A stretch of DNA of 64,000 nt from Neckera pumila (GCA_963969595.1 OZ018409.1:16834975-16898974), one strand, 5' to 3'; shown: positions 1-11,835, numbered from the stretch's first letter. Notes: a model not told the origin generated them from the sequence alone. Numbers and translations are program-made.

Positions 1-973
1 CACATACTGGATTATTCAAGGTACCAAGTTGAAATGCCTCTGTCATTCCAACTATAAAAAAATTCATATCTAATTCCAATAGAGTCTAAAAAATATAAAG
101 CAAAGTGTCTTGATGTGTACAACCTTTCCAAAATTCCAGTTGAGCCCTTAAAGGGATGGGTTTTAGTACCTCCTACCTTTAGAAATAAGACGGTACAAAG
201 AGTCATCGGAGGCGCCATGCTTTCCTTGTTTATAGCAAAGGGCAATCTGCGAAAAAAACTTCTTTTTTACTCATTCAGCAAGGCTAACTCCAAGAATTAA
301 CCTCTAGCATAGCGTTTTAGGAATTAAGGCTCTCATTTGTTCAATGAAACTTGGAAACCAAACTTCAGGAACATCTCAACTGAATCTGTGTCAAACAAGT
401 AGAGTTCAGAATTTGGACTTCGGCACTTGAGAACCTTGAGAAGTTCCAGAAGAACGTCAATTCTAAGAAACACATGGGATTTTACATATTTCACCATCTT
501 CTTGCCTGTATTAACAAAATGCTTGTGGACAAAATTAGCCTCCAAATCCTTCAGTTCCTTACGCAACCTTCTTTAATCTTCACATCCATCACTCTTTCCC
601 TGGATACATCCCTCCGACGGCAACTTGGTGGTCTTCTTTGCGTGGTCCCGATAACTATAGATTTTAAACCATAATTTGGACTCTTGTTCTTCAGAATGGC
701 TGTGAGGTCGAGCAGACCAATCTGACTGCAGCATTCCATCCTTTGAAGGCAACACCTGCGTTCTGTCCTCAACTTCCCCGGGAATCATAGTGACGAGAAT
801 GCCTGGCTTATTGCCATCACCTCCAGCATCTAGTTTTCAGCCATAACCTAAATTGCAGACTTATCCATACTAGAGTTCGTGCTAAAGAAGTGGCATTTAA
901 CTCAATGGCATTGCAAAATAGAGTGAAAATGTTCACGTCAAGACTATGGTACAGTTTGGCAATTGCTACTCAC
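1..973. other. Region 3' of the hydrolase gene, no supported gene
   Basis: This stretch lies downstream of the minus-strand hydrolase stop codon. It probably holds that gene's 3' UTR and terminator. Short minus-strand reading frames exist near 333-566 and 573-788. A TAA separates two of them that could otherwise read on into each other, and neither resembles a family I know. I do not call a gene here. Confidence 0.5.
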
Positions 974-3900
974 CTAAGGGGTGGGTACAGGAACGGATTC
1001 TGAGGTAGGATCCAAGGAGAACGTTTTGGCTAAAAATCTTTCCACGATCCTGAGGAGTTCCTCTGGTGTTTCTTCTTGTGGCATATGGCCACATTTCTCA
1101 ATGAGTTCAAACTCGGCATTTGGCAATGCAGAGGCTAACCGCCTTCCATTCTCCGCCGGTACTAAACGGTCAGTATCACCTGAAACAATAAGAACTGCGC
1201 GACAGAATGTTGTTAAAACAAAATCAAGACGAGTGAAACAACAGGTACAAACATGACATTAAACACGATTTAAAGACAAAATTGGAATAAATTTAGAGCA
1301 AACCTGACCAATCATTTCTTCTCGACTGGCAATACGAAACATCGACTGAGTCCATTACTAAGTCTCGAGAAGGAATAACAGATAGATCCAACAAATAAAC
1401 TGGATTTTGAACTAAATAAAGTAAAGATCCACGGTAGTACTTGGTTCAATTACAGTAATAGGGAGTAGAAAATGTGCCGCAGGGCAATCAAAAATCAACA
1501 GAAGAACAACATACCAGGACAAGTGACATCTTTAAGGCGCTTCCCAAGTGGGATCTTTGACTTTATGCTTCCACCCGGGCCTACTGCCATGGCCAATACA
1601 AACTCGAGCAATGCTTTATCCCAATCTTTGCATTGAAGTGGCTGCGAACCTCAGCATGCAATTTATTAAGATGACACTTAAATTAAGAAATAGTACCAAT
1701 GATACCAGATTCGGTCAGAGGCCAAAGATGTATTCGGCCCCTCAAAAGATAGCCTGTGCAAAAAATAATGTGTACAAGAGAGGTTGCAAAGAAAACATAC
1801 CTTTGTATAACCATGAAGAACAGCAGCGTCCACTCTTTGGGGATCATAAAAAGCCAGACGCACACCTCTTGGTCCAAACCTATCCATAATAATTCGAACC
1901 TGAAATCAAGCAACTTCTCAATGATTCTTTCCAGGTAGAAATTAATTAGTATTAGCACTATATACTGCGACAGATCTTCAATGCCCAAGAACAAGTCATC
2001 GGATATTGCTTTCTTAAGCTTCGAGATAAAAATGTAATCCTAGCAGCATTTTATAAGCAGGCTGATGGTACAAGAAAATACCGCCCGAGCTGCAAGCGCA
2101 GATCGAAGAACAACAGTTAAAAGCCATTCCCGCGCACTCCGGATTGCAGAATCTAGTCGTGCCCCGATTTTCTCAGGCAACAATGTCAGAAACAAAGCTT
2201 GGACTGCTGCTGTAATGATCCGCATCAATTTTTTCACTTGCATCAACACCCACCAAATTGCATCTCGTGCAGTTCGAATTGCGTCGGATAATCTGTTTTT
2301 GCCCAAATTTGGGTTTGCTCTTTCAGCTTTCTGGTCTTCCCCTATATCACAGATTAAAAGATAGTGACTACCAAAGGAAAACCCGTACAAGGGTGAAATA
2401 CATTAACGATCTTTCCATAATGTCAACCTACATTTCACGAAAACGAATCAATCCAAAATTGTGCACTTCCTTATATATCCTTCGTGCCCAGTCAAGAATG
2501 ATCGAAGCAAATGAATCTGAATCTGGTCTAAATTGTCAACTTCAGCAAAAAACGGAGCCTATTATGCGATTCCTGGCCTTCAAAGTATTCAATCCTTTAC
2601 CAAAAACGTTACCAGGGGTTGGTGGGAACCGGTTCTTTCAATACTGGCAATGTAATCAGTCTATTGTTGTGATCCCTTACCTGGCTCTGGTGCACTCGTC
2701 ACCTTCTTGACTTCGTCAATTATAAGAGGTGCTGTAACAGCAGGCCCAATTAATATAATGGCTGCGACTTTCTCAGGGGCATCTAAGTAAGCTCGCAAAG
2801 CTACAAGACTGCCTGCAGAGTGTCTACCAGAATACCAGATTGCCCCACCTTTCCATAAGTACACGCTTGTTGATGGAACAGTTGCCTCTCACAGATGCAG
2901 AAAACTACAAACACATAATTTAAGGTTGTCTACAATTCAAGGTCCGCCTTACATGTTGATGTACATTCATGGCAAGCAAAAAAGGAAATTCCAGGAATCA
3001 GAGACAGAAGTAGAAGTCAAACAAGATCTTCATGTAACGCGTATGCAATGAACATAAGGAGGAGAAAGCACCCTACCTACCCAATGAGGATGATTTTTTG
3101 TGCATGAAGAAACTCCACAAACGACAGCGTTACTTTTGCAGAGAACTCCAAGCCAAATGGATTCGGTCTACGAATCGCCTGCTCTTCACCGCCGGACATC
3201 TTGGGCCGACCCGTCAGGCCGAAAGCAGGTCGGTCAAATGAAACAACACTGGCGCCAAGAATGTCTGCCAAGGGTTTCAACACTTTCTGCCAAGAATATA
3301 AGGATGCCCCAAACCCGTGCAGGAGTACAGCCGGTGCACCGACCTTTTTAGACATTGCTCCATTTGCTTTCTCCGCGTTAGTTTCTGCGGACTCACCATC
3401 TGCAAAATCCTTAGACTTTGAGAACGACAAAAAGTGTGGGCAAACGACAGAAACCACTAATGTCAGATAGCCACAAACTGATCAGTTCAAGAAATTGCAT
3501 TCAACATAGGTCTACAAAAATACATAACACTCACATTCGAGTAATTTTAGACCAAATCATTGTTTAAAAATACAGGTCAAATGTAAGCCTAATTGTTTTG
3601 TAAAAAGTAAAAGACTTGGCAGCAATACAAATGACTAAAAAAATCCTGAATTCTTTCTTTAAAACATTCAAAACAGACAAGACCTCAAAATTGTGACGAT
3701 GAAATGACATTTGAAGTAACTTTCAACTAATTTTATGAAAAATTGAATAAGGATTGATGGTTTAGAGTAACAACAGTCTAGATTAATTTAATTTGTGCTG
3801 TGTGCTAGTACCATTGCAACTCAGAATTCAGCTCAAACATACACTTCGAAAAGCCAACCAATTCTCTCACATTGGAACAATGCTCCATTGATAAAATAAA

Positions 3901-4343
3901 CGGTAATCCAATACCTGCAGAGGGATGCGCAATTTTGTAATGAAGTTGTACGCCAAACAACTCAGCAAAGCGGCTATCCCGCTCAGCCAGCAACCAAGGG
4001 TCGACAAGATTATTCTGATCCACTCCTGCTACTAATTTCGGCTTCGGCGAACTCCTCGGCAGCTGGACATTTGCCATACGTTCAAAAAGCAGCAATAGAA
4101 ATGTATAATGAACAGGTAATCGAACAGAGAGCAAATTCGAAACTTAAGAGAAGGAGAAGAGATTGGCAGGGAAACATTGGTACTAACCTTGGGAACGGGC
4201 TGCGAAGAGTACGATGCAGCGTCGGCAGCGTAGGAAACGACGATTCGAGCAGCGCGACGGCGACTTGTAGGTTGAATATTCCATCGGGGAGTCCGAGAAG
4301 AAACGAGACATGGCAGACGACTGAGGTTGATGGCCATAGCCAT
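974..4343 (-). CDS. Alpha/beta hydrolase, probably plastid-targeted (8 exons)
   Basis: The exons on the minus strand are 4343-4188, 4062-3915, 3399-3081, 2823-2681, 2341-2082, 1899-1801, 1641-1515 and 1194-974. All introns are GT-AG and all phases match, giving 1473 nt and 490 aa. The first ~50 residues are rich in Ser, Arg and Ala and poor in acidic residues, like a plastid transit peptide. The alpha/beta fold follows: the oxyanion-loop motif HGFGAS near 129-134, the nucleophile elbow GHSAG with Ser210 (its Gly codon is split by an intron), an acid in GDTDR (Asp424 or Asp426), and His454 in CGHMPQEE. The order and spacing match the plant hydrolase group that includes Arabidopsis At1g80280 and At1g15490, including the segments GYTKPL and WDKALLEF. 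The substrate is unknown. The ATG was chosen because it opens the exon that is in phase with the rest. No disabling change was seen. Confidence 0.9.
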
Positions 4344-4357
4344 GGCTGTGGCGCTAG

Positions 4358-4720
4358 AAACTGGGACTCAAAGTTAAAAATGAGCGATTGAACTTCGGAG
4401 ACGATGAAACCACTGTCAATTTTGTGGCTCTTCAAGAATTCCTTGTTACCAGAATTGGCCAATCAAGAGGCGCCTCGATTGAATACCTCCGTCTCCAGCA
4501 AAATGCATCTCCGCTATGCCGTTTTTTAAAGCTTTGCGGTGGTGAAGCTATGGATGACGAGATTTGCAATTTGCTTGCAGCCACTCACTCTAGCAACGAT
4601 CCACAGCTGGTCTCTAAGCATAATGATATTAAGAACAAACTCTTCGTTGGAAGACATCCAATGCAAGAGATTCTTCAAGCCAAAAAAACAAAGCGCTCTC
4701 GAACTCAAACCGCTTCCTAG
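4358..4720 (+). other. Unassigned 120-codon open frame beside the hydrolase promoter
   Basis: The frame is open after a TAG at 4355-4357 and runs to a stop near 4720, divergent from the hydrolase and starting almost at its 5' end. It has no ATG until about 4550, so a full-length product would need an upstream exon or a non-ATG start. The composition is protein-like, with a basic C-terminal tail (KKTKRSRTQ), but I recognise no family. It could be an exon of a head-to-head gene, a retro-fragment, or chance. Confidence 0.2.
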
Positions 4721-5640
4721 CTCACAGTACAAGCCGAGACAAATGTGTCACGAAAACCTACTCCAGCACAATGAACCTCCACGCCAAGAGCGCCCAGATG
4801 CGCTTGCTTGCTTTTCTGTCTGTCTCTCTGTCTCTCTCATCGCACGATCAAGACATCACAATCAACACCGGACGTCACAATCAACTAACTTTATCATCCA
4901 AACGCTATCATCCATGTTCGTTTGTCTTCTTCATCCAACTTAAGGCTTCGTTACCTTTTGAGATTGAGATGGTTTGCAGCAGTGTGGTTTTATAAGAAAT
5001 GAATTAAGCTCTATATCTCAAATGTCAACTGACAACCTTGAAAAACTGATTCAAAAACTGATACACTGACTCAGTTGCCATTTGAATAGAATCGTTACCC
5101 TCACTGCTCAATGTTTCCTCTACTCAGTTCTAAGATAAGATGAGCATGAAAACATGCTCCCGGGATATCCAGGCTTCCTTGACACGAGCACTTGCAGTAT
5201 TTGCAGCACTCGAACAAAATGAACCTCAAGAATAAGCTGATCTCTGTATAACAACTAGGCTCCATCGTAATATTGTAAATGGAATGAACTGACATGAAAT
5301 CTGAGCTCATCAAGAAACTGTGAAATGTTGTTCATGCTCGAATATGCACAGTACCATTCATTGAATCAAAACCACCTAATACTATCAAATTATCACCACA
5401 AATGCTCCTTACGAGTCATGGATGCATAACGAAGATAACCGCAATCAAGCTTCAGATGAGTTCTAGCTCAAGTGCACACATTTTTCGGCATTGTTGAGCC
5501 CTACAAGGACGGGCCTAAGAATATGTTGAGTAAGGTGGCACAGACCGTATTACCAAGTCTTGACATTGAGGCAGATTTGTAGTAAGAAGATAGTGATTCC
5601 ATGAACGGAAGTTATGTGGGATCAATAGCAGTGCTAATTA
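4721..5640. other. Intergenic, no gene seen
   Basis: The only structure I see is a short CT-rich stretch around 4810-4840 (repeats of ctgtctgtctctctg). No coding frame, RNA gene or transposon end could be supported. Confidence 0.5.
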
Positions 5641-6480
5641 CAATGGTTAAAGATGGTCAAGAATCACAAAACAAGATTGAAATCAGTTAGAGAAATTAAA
5701 GAGTACAAGTCATATATAATAGTCACTGAACTGAAGCTCGGGCATCCTAGAACGCATTCTACCGGCTGGCACAAAGTGTCTGTAACTCGTATTGTGGCAT
5801 GCGAGGTTTGAGGAGTTGGGAACTGAAGTAAGCGTATGAAAAGGGTCAACAGGTACCTAGTTAGTGCGGAGGTTGACCAGGCCAAGTAGGAAAGCACAGA
5901 GTGAGGAAAAACGAAGTGTGAGTACAAACTCTTGACCACGGGAAGTGGCGACTCCTAAATATAGGTGAACAAGAGATCTTCGCAGACTAGGGCGGAGAGT
6001 ATCTTAGATTAAAGCCTTGATGAGGACATCAAGTGTTTTAAGTGTGGGAGGATGTAGCGTGGTCTTGACTAAAAGGCTGGGCTCGCGACGAGGTAGCGTC
6101 GTGATCCCTTGGTGAACCCGGTGCGACATGATGGCACCGCGATGTGGGACGCCCTGGTGTGGTAGCATTAAGTGATGGCCCGTGGCGCGTGAGCACTGCA
6201 AGAAGGCAAACTTCGAATGGGGCGCACGAGGCTGGAAGACTCGGGGCGTAAGGAAGGAGGGCCCATGGCGTAGGGCGTCACGAAGGGTCTTCCGGGCAAC
6301 TCTCGGGTTGTCAAGGGAGACTCGGGGGTGAGACCGATTAGACTCCACTAGGGTACTTAGTGGGAACTAGGGGGACTGCTTGCAGGTCACGCTAGTACTA
6401 AATAATAGAGACTGACCTGTGTGCTGGGTGTGCAGGTTTGAAGTGTTAGCTGCGTTCTAGGTGGGACGCGGGACGTTACA
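5641..6480 (+). mobile_element. Degenerate gypsy-type element 3' end with LTR
   Basis: The base composition rises sharply in GC here compared with both sides. A purine-rich run (gtgggagga, ending at 6052) directly precedes a TG-initiated block, TGTAGCGTGG from 6053. That block ends at 6480 in CGTTACA, giving imperfect TGTAGCG/CGTTACA termini. This polypurine-tract-plus-LTR arrangement is typical of plant Ty3/gypsy elements, so I read 6053-6480 as a 3' or solo LTR. Bases 5641-6040 look like a decayed pol/3' region, but no domain can be read. No 5-bp target duplication was found and no second LTR is in the window. Confidence 0.5.
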
Positions 6481-7190
6481 TGGTCAGGACCACGTTACAT
6501 GTTCAAGCAGGTGCTGAATTTCGAGGCATTTCGAGGTATTTCAAGATGCGCAGGTATTTCGAGATGCACAGATACTGGACTGTCCACTGGAGGGGGGGCA
6601 TTGTGATTGTGATCTCGTGATGATTTTAGAAGACAAGATGTAAAGTATTTTATCTGTTTAGGTTGGAAGGAATTTGCCGGAACGTTGTTGTGTTTGCGGA
6701 GTTTCTATCGAATTATGCAGTAGATTTTTTTGTGGTAAGCTTTGAAGAAGTTTAGAAACTCTGTATCTGCCATTGGGTTTGTTTGAGCTTCTAGACTGAG
6801 GCTTATCGTTTTTGGAAGCAATTTTGTTGTACAGAGTTATAGGGGTGGCCATTTGGACCTGCATTGCTTTTGAGCGTTTGTTTAGAGCAATTGCTCGGTG
6901 CAACTAATTTTGATTTTCTGTAAATTATCGTTCTGGTTTTCTTTTTTGTCATTATGGTAATGGATGCAAAGGCTGAGGAGAGGACTTTGACCTCAGTTTA
7001 CTTTCGTGATGTTTCAGGGAGCAACTACATGAGACTAAAAACTAGAGAAGATTGTGGTGTAATTGCGGAGTTGGAGATAATATCAATAATGTAGGATCAA
7101 CTGAACTAGTGGCACTGGCCAATTATGAAGGTTTGCAACTGTTACTATGGTTCAAACAGCGCATTGTGGTCCTGGGTAGAGTGGTTTCAG
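6481..7190. other. Spacer with short direct repeats and a 45-codon frame
   Basis: Bases 6515-6572 hold imperfect repeats of a unit like gaggtatttcaagatgc, adjoining the LTR. A plus-strand ATG frame at 6954-7090 reads as plausible protein (it contains EERTLTSVYFRDVSG) and could be an upstream exon of the GRAM gene debris that follows. It is too short to assign. Confidence 0.3.
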
Positions 7191-8346
7191 GCTTGTGTTT
7201 GAGCCGCAAGATTTGGAATCCGAGAAGAGGAGGAATTTGCAAAGGGAGATTGATCGGCTCGGTGATCCCATTTCCTTCTTGCTTCAACAATTTGAGAATC
7301 CGGCAAACCTTAAGGTATCTCATACAACTTACGGCGGGTATTATATTTGAAGTTTTAGCGTCATAAAATGGCGGGTATTATATCGTACTTTAACTACAAT
7401 ATGCCTTGATCCTTGTTACGAACAGTTTTCCTGATAGGTTTATTAAAGGATTTGGAAGTTTAGAACTCGTGCACTGGCCTCCTTGACTACGAAATGAACA
7501 TTGATTTGGCAGAAAATAATTCCGCCTAAGGATGTAATTTGTGTGCGCAAGGCTAGGACAGCTAGCGTCTTCCCAAATGCTTTCGAGATAGTCTCCTGGG
7601 GCAAAAAGGTATTACTATTGTGTGCTACTTTTCAGAATAGCTTTTATGTGAAAGAGACCAATTGGTTTAGGTCTTGTGCCGTCCCTGGTGTCATGTGTAT
7701 TGCTTTTTATTGTTTGTATCTCTATATCGCAATATCCCTGAGCGATTACCCTTTATGGTGTGCTGCATAATTGTTGTTAATAAGTTAACCGTGTAGCTTT
7801 GAGTGAAGAACTAAAAGCATATCTGTACTGTCGTGTTGCAGCACTTTTTTGCATCTTTTCTCTCTCGTGATAAAGCTTTCCACTTGATCATTGATCTCTG
7901 GGTCCAGCATAGCAACTACGCAAAACTTTTCCTACATTCGCAAGGATCTCTGGCTTCACTTGCAATGGTGTTCTTAATGATAATCTGGTTTGATCATTGA
8001 GGATTAACTCAGTTAGGGATAAACTATTGTGAAAAACTTTTGTGCGATGTTTTCATCGTTTGATCTCTCTTTTCACCGTAACTGGCAAATTATTCTGACA
8101 GGATTTTCGTCAAAAGATTATAGGATTGTTACTTTATTAATTTGCCGAATTGATGGCCTGGTGTTTGGAAACAGAGTCCACAATCTAGGACGACATCTGG
8201 AGCAGACAGCGGAGCCATTACTCAAAGTGCCTTGAGAAGTCCTCTGCTTATGGGAACATTCTGGTACTGATCATGCTCATAGAAATGCGGAACAATCTGA
8301 GGTAGTGTCTGATGACGATGAAGCTTTGTGCACACATGAAGACTAA
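7191..8346 (+). pseudogene. GRAM-domain protein gene, broken (at least four exons)
   Basis: Exon-like blocks on the plus strand have good splice signals. Block 7191-7314 follows ttcag and precedes gtatct; it reads FEPQDLESEKRRN and RLGDPISFLLQQ. Block 7513-7608 contains VRKARTASVFPNAFEIVSWG and ends at gtatta. Block 7842 to about 7967 follows tgttgcag and reads FFASFLSRDKAFHLIIDLW. The last two join in phase and match the core of a GRAM domain (PH-like, membrane-lipid associated), with the usual fPNAxEI and FaSFlsRDxAF signatures. A Ser/Thr-rich linker at about 8175-8346 (SRTTSGADSGAITQSALRSP, then SDDDEALCTHED) needs a frameshift to stay open and ends at a stop. The N-terminal part and a complete following domain are missing. 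I judge it a truncated gene copy; a live gene with unrecognised exons is less likely. Confidence 0.5.
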
Positions 8347-8610
8347 GCTAATAATGTCATTGCCAGTGTGACTGCTAATGCTAAATCTTGCTAAGTCATG
8401 TGCTAAATCTAAATCTAATTAGATCTTGCAATTGTGTTGCAGATGCACTTGCATATTGAGGCATTACATGTAATGCGATGGTTCCAAAGCCAAAATTATT
8501 TTTGTGAGTCACTGGGTTTCGCAAAACTGTGGTACTCTGTCCTTGAATTTTACTGAATCTGGACAACGCAGGTTTTGACCAACTACAGCACCATCCTATG
8601 CCGACACCCC
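8347..8610 (+). repeat. Block X, shared with 23294-23559 (inverted)
   Basis: This 264-bp block recurs on the opposite strand at 23294-23559 with few differences. Both copies contain the self-complementary word ttacatgtaa and end at ...cgacacccc. Here it follows the GRAM linker and directly abuts a BTB pseudogene. In the other copy it lies beyond the 3' end of the BTB pseudogene. Both copies hold an open minus-sense frame (RFSKIQGQST, HKNNFGFGTIALHVMPQYAS), and in the plus sense the start continues the GRAM linker reading. It is probably an exon/intron piece of the GRAM gene. Confidence 0.6.
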
Positions 8611-9446
8611 GTAGTATCAATCGACTCCCTGACCGAGTTGATAGCACGCTTACCCGTAGCCAACGATGCAAAAGTGAACAAGAGTTCACTGTTTGCAAAG
8701 AACTTGCTGACTCGCTACTTGCAGACCGCCATCCCGGGCTTTATCGAGGGGTCGTTGATGGTGAAGACAGGAAAGGAATGTTACAGTTGCTGCTGGAAAT
8801 TCGAAGGCACTTTTCACTTGATCGTCTCTGGAGCCAAGCCTGGGGTATGCGCCAGTGTGGTGGAGCATGCCTTAATCTTCTAAAGCAAGCTTCACTCAGT
8901 CTCATTTCGTATCTCGAGGCAACTTACGACAGTGACAGGAAATAGCCGGCTTGCTCAAAAACTGCGAGTGATCGAGTCCAATTTTTGCTGACTTTTCAAA
9001 ATAGAGAGGAAGGTCAATGTTGCGCAAATAGTCGTGGAGGTAATTCTCGATGATCTCCTGATCAAGAATTTTATCCGCTGTACTTTTTGTGGCGAAGATG
9101 TGGGGTCACTGAAATGGGCTCGAATGATGTACTCAATCTTTCAGGGTGTACTGCAAGGGGCTTTGTTCTGGATAATTTGCAGTGGATGACTCTTTTCAAC
9201 GAGTTGCTCTGGGTTGTGAGTCCCGGTATCTTAGACATTGACGACGCGCACAAGCTCATCGCCCGGTTCGTCACCACTTTTCCGCAGCAGCAACAGGAGA
9301 GCGTTTGGAGGGGCATCAAATTTGGAAAAGATTTTCAACCTTCGTTCCAATCTTACACGACCTGGGTCTCGTACGTGATAAATGGGGAGGCAAAACGGGA
9401 GCTCACATCTTCCACGACGCGTAAGCCCAAAGAGTATATACGTTGA
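8611..9446 (+). pseudogene. BTB/POZ-BACK protein pseudogene C (N-terminus missing)
   Basis: The match to the intact BTB gene at 60093-61439 begins abruptly at SIDSLTELIARLPVAND, so the whole BTB domain is absent. The BACK-like C-terminal region can be followed: NKSSLFAKNLLTRYLQ, CSCWKFEGTFHLIVSG-like, WMTLFNELLWVVSPGILDI and HKLIARFVTTFPQQQQ. A one-base deletion near 8873 breaks the frame where the inverted partner still reads ALNLLKQASLS. More stops follow near 8945 and 9050. It ends in KPKEYIR and a TGA. It is a nonfunctional duplicate of the copy at 24274-25618. Confidence 0.8.
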
Positions 9447-10258
9447 TTGTTTATGTATCAACCAGTTGCTTCAGTGTTCAGATTAACCATCAACTGAGCA
9501 GAAACGTAAACCTAAAGCATTTTGAGTTTTTTCCACTATACTGGACAGTAGTAGTAGTCGCTTGTCAACTCGTCAGGAATTTTGCTTATGTTGCCTTCAG
9601 CTCTTCAACTTACTATTTGAATATTCGTATATATGTCCCCAATGTGAATGCTCTAATGTACGTCTTTCCGCACGACGGGCAGCACGATTCAGGCTCTTGG
9701 ATTTGCTTGCCTAAGGATGTGCTTCGCAACGTAGAAAATCTTCTTAAATGGAGTCCTGGTAAACTTTGCCTACTTCAAGTTTGAGTCCTGTAATTCTACC
9801 TTCTTTGAGCCATTGAGACAATGGGGTTGAATTCTTAGACTCAGTTGAATGAGTATTATGTCTTCAATGGAGAATTGAAGAACTTCAACAGTTGATTGTT
9901 TATCACTTTCAACGGAGAAGTGTGTCCACTACGGGTAAGCGATTGAGTGCTTCTAATTCTATGCCATGGAAAAAGAACTCTAAACTGGACGTGAAATTTA
10001 AATGGCCGCCTATGAAGAGCCCCCAAGAGAGGTACACATCAATTTATTCGAAAGAGTTATTAAAGAGAGAATGATACAAAGTGCTTCACGTATAAATAGC
10101 ACTATGTTTTGGGACCCGCAAATTGATTCTGAAGAAGAGGTGCAACGCGAGGAACTCTTTAACAAAAATGCTTTTTTTTACCCTATGACTTCATTAATCA
10201 CCTCACATGGGCACTCACAAAGCCGTCAGCATTCCGTCAGTCTAAAGAGCTAAGAAAG
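9447..10258 (+). other. 3' flank of BTB pseudogene C, no intact gene
   Basis: Most of this is the conserved 3' flank shared with the inverted copy at about 24273-23560. A frame at 10002-10253 reads plausibly in its middle part (ERMIQSASRINSTMFWDPQ, SEEEVQREELFNKNAFF) but has no start or family that I can support. The inverted copy breaks off inside it. Confidence 0.4.
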
Positions 10259-11058
10259 ATGGACACAAGTGAGGTAGTGGCCAGTTGTAACGTCGACGTC
10301 ACCATGTTCTTTGCGAAGAACTTAAGCACGGAAGCATTAGCAAACAAAGCGACGTCGAACTAGGTCTGCCATGAAATCCTCCGGTAAAGATCAATACCAC
10401 TGGGCAAGGGCAAGCCGAAGGTCAACAGCTTGAGTGCATGCAGCACATACATCAACTTGTGCATGAGGGAGAGGTGGACTGAATCAAAGCTGCCGTCACC
10501 GATGCACTTTCACCTTGAGATCCTAACCTTAAGCTCTTCTATCGAAAGCATTAGCTAGACTTTCGTCTCTGTTCTCGAAATTGCTCGACAGGCTAATGCT
10601 GCTCAAGCACTCGACAGTCGAGGAATTCTTTGACAAGAATATTAATAAATGGACGAGTCTTCATTGCGCAATTTTCACGCATAATACTCCTACAGTAAAG
10701 GTCAAGCAGTTAAAGAAATGAACCAAAATCATCTGCTCCCACAAAATCATTCAGGAAGTTCCCAAACACAAAGCAACGGTCACTTTCTTCAGATGGCACC
10801 GACTTCTGGGAGACCTGTTCTTGAATAATGATAAAGAGCATTCTGATGCATTCCAAGTCAAGTGCGTCACGACTCTATCTCGAGCAAAAGGAGCACTTCT
10901 AGAAGAAGGCAAGATTGAACCTGGACAGGGAATGTTGTGGGAGGCTCACAATTGTGGATCTCACGCATGGTCATTGGCAAGGCACATGTACAGCAACAGC
11001 AACTCACAGCTTCATTGAATGAGGTCAGGAGCAGGAGCCAGGAGCGGGGGTTGGTCAT
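10259..11058 (+). pseudogene. BTB/POZ protein pseudogene D (heavily decayed)
   Basis: The start, MDTSEVVASCNVDVTMFF, aligns with MAGSEVVTNCDLDVTIFL of the intact copy at 60 kb. After a TAG at about 35 codons, the BTB segments KVNSLSACSTYINLCMRERW and MHFHLEI reappear. Parts of the middle are missing or out of order. The tail (FQVKCVTTLSRA, then EPGQGMLWEAHN) aligns with the intact C-terminus EAFLVKFLTTLPQ...EPEQGIYWDAHM. Many stops and frameshifts make it a clear pseudogene. It is more diverged than copy C just upstream, so it is older or from a different founder. Confidence 0.75.
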
Positions 11059-11835
11059 CAGTGCACATGTTAATCACCTTGTTAGCATCTTGAAGCACTT
11101 CAGTTCTGCACGTCGCCTTCGACAGGGAGACTAGTAGAACTTACTATCGAGAGATTATTGAGAGTCTGGCACAATACAGTAACCACTTTGACACTGATTC
11201 TGCTGCAGAGACGAGAGATTGATACCGCAGTCCTGTCCAGAAGCCACACTGATAGGAATTTTGAAATTCCGATGACAACGTTGAGAAGAATTACAAAGGA
11301 TTTAATTCGAAGAGTCGGCAGCAATCACAAGTGAAGGTAGGAAACCAATCGCAATTAGGGCAAACGAGAGGTGCACTTACTGTAATGGAATATACATGTA
11401 TATTGATATACACACAAGGAGCCGATATTTTCCTCAATTCTTGAAACTTAAAAGGTATGACTTCTGGTATCCAAATAATCTCTGATGTTGTCAGCCTGAG
11501 ATAGTGAGCAATCTTCTCAGTCGAAATCTCTTTAGCCAAGTGCTTGAAAGTGACCATCACATATTAGTTTCGGTCACGTCTCTTTCAGCATCCATTTTAT
11601 TCTGGACGCTTTTGATTTCTAGTGGACAGAAAGCAAAATCACAGTGCACATTTGGCTTGATCCATGACAGCTAGCTCCTGAACATAATGATGCATGTGTC
11701 AGCTAAAAGAGTGACTAAAGACCCAAAAAGTGATAGAGATCCAAACTTGCATTCCATTGAGTGTGAGGTGTCCAGCAGAAAAATTTTAATCAAAAAAGTG
11801 CCTGGAAGCGTGGGGAGTGAGGAACAAGCTCATAC
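11059..11835. other. 3' flank of the Ser/Pro-rich gene
   Basis: The second exon of the neighbouring minus-strand gene ends in a strong donor at 11835, so a last exon should lie here. The acceptor gttcag near 11683 would add only one residue and a stop (AGG AGC TAG), which is possible but unproven. A further minus-strand frame at 11291-11560 resembles nothing known. Confidence 0.35.

Larger units (their letters stand above)
8347..10158 (+). repeat. Large inverted repeat, left arm
   Basis: From 8611 to about 10158 the sequence matches, in reverse complement, about 25110 down to 23560. It covers the C-terminal two thirds of a BTB pseudogene and some 700 bp of 3' sequence. Long stretches agree except for scattered single-base changes. 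Homology ends here after gaagaagaggtgcaacg. Block X is also shared but sits at the opposite end of the unit, so the arms are permuted relative to each other. Confidence 0.75.

Noticed and set aside
2065..2710. Plus-strand frames over the hydrolase
   Set aside because: They are shadows of the hydrolase exon 2341-2082 and the next intron. The spliced minus-strand gene keeps phase across eight exons.
6004..6348. A 114-codon minus-strand frame, Pro/Arg/His-rich
   Set aside because: It lies across the polypurine tract and the GC-rich LTR. Its composition follows the LTR base bias and no domain is visible.
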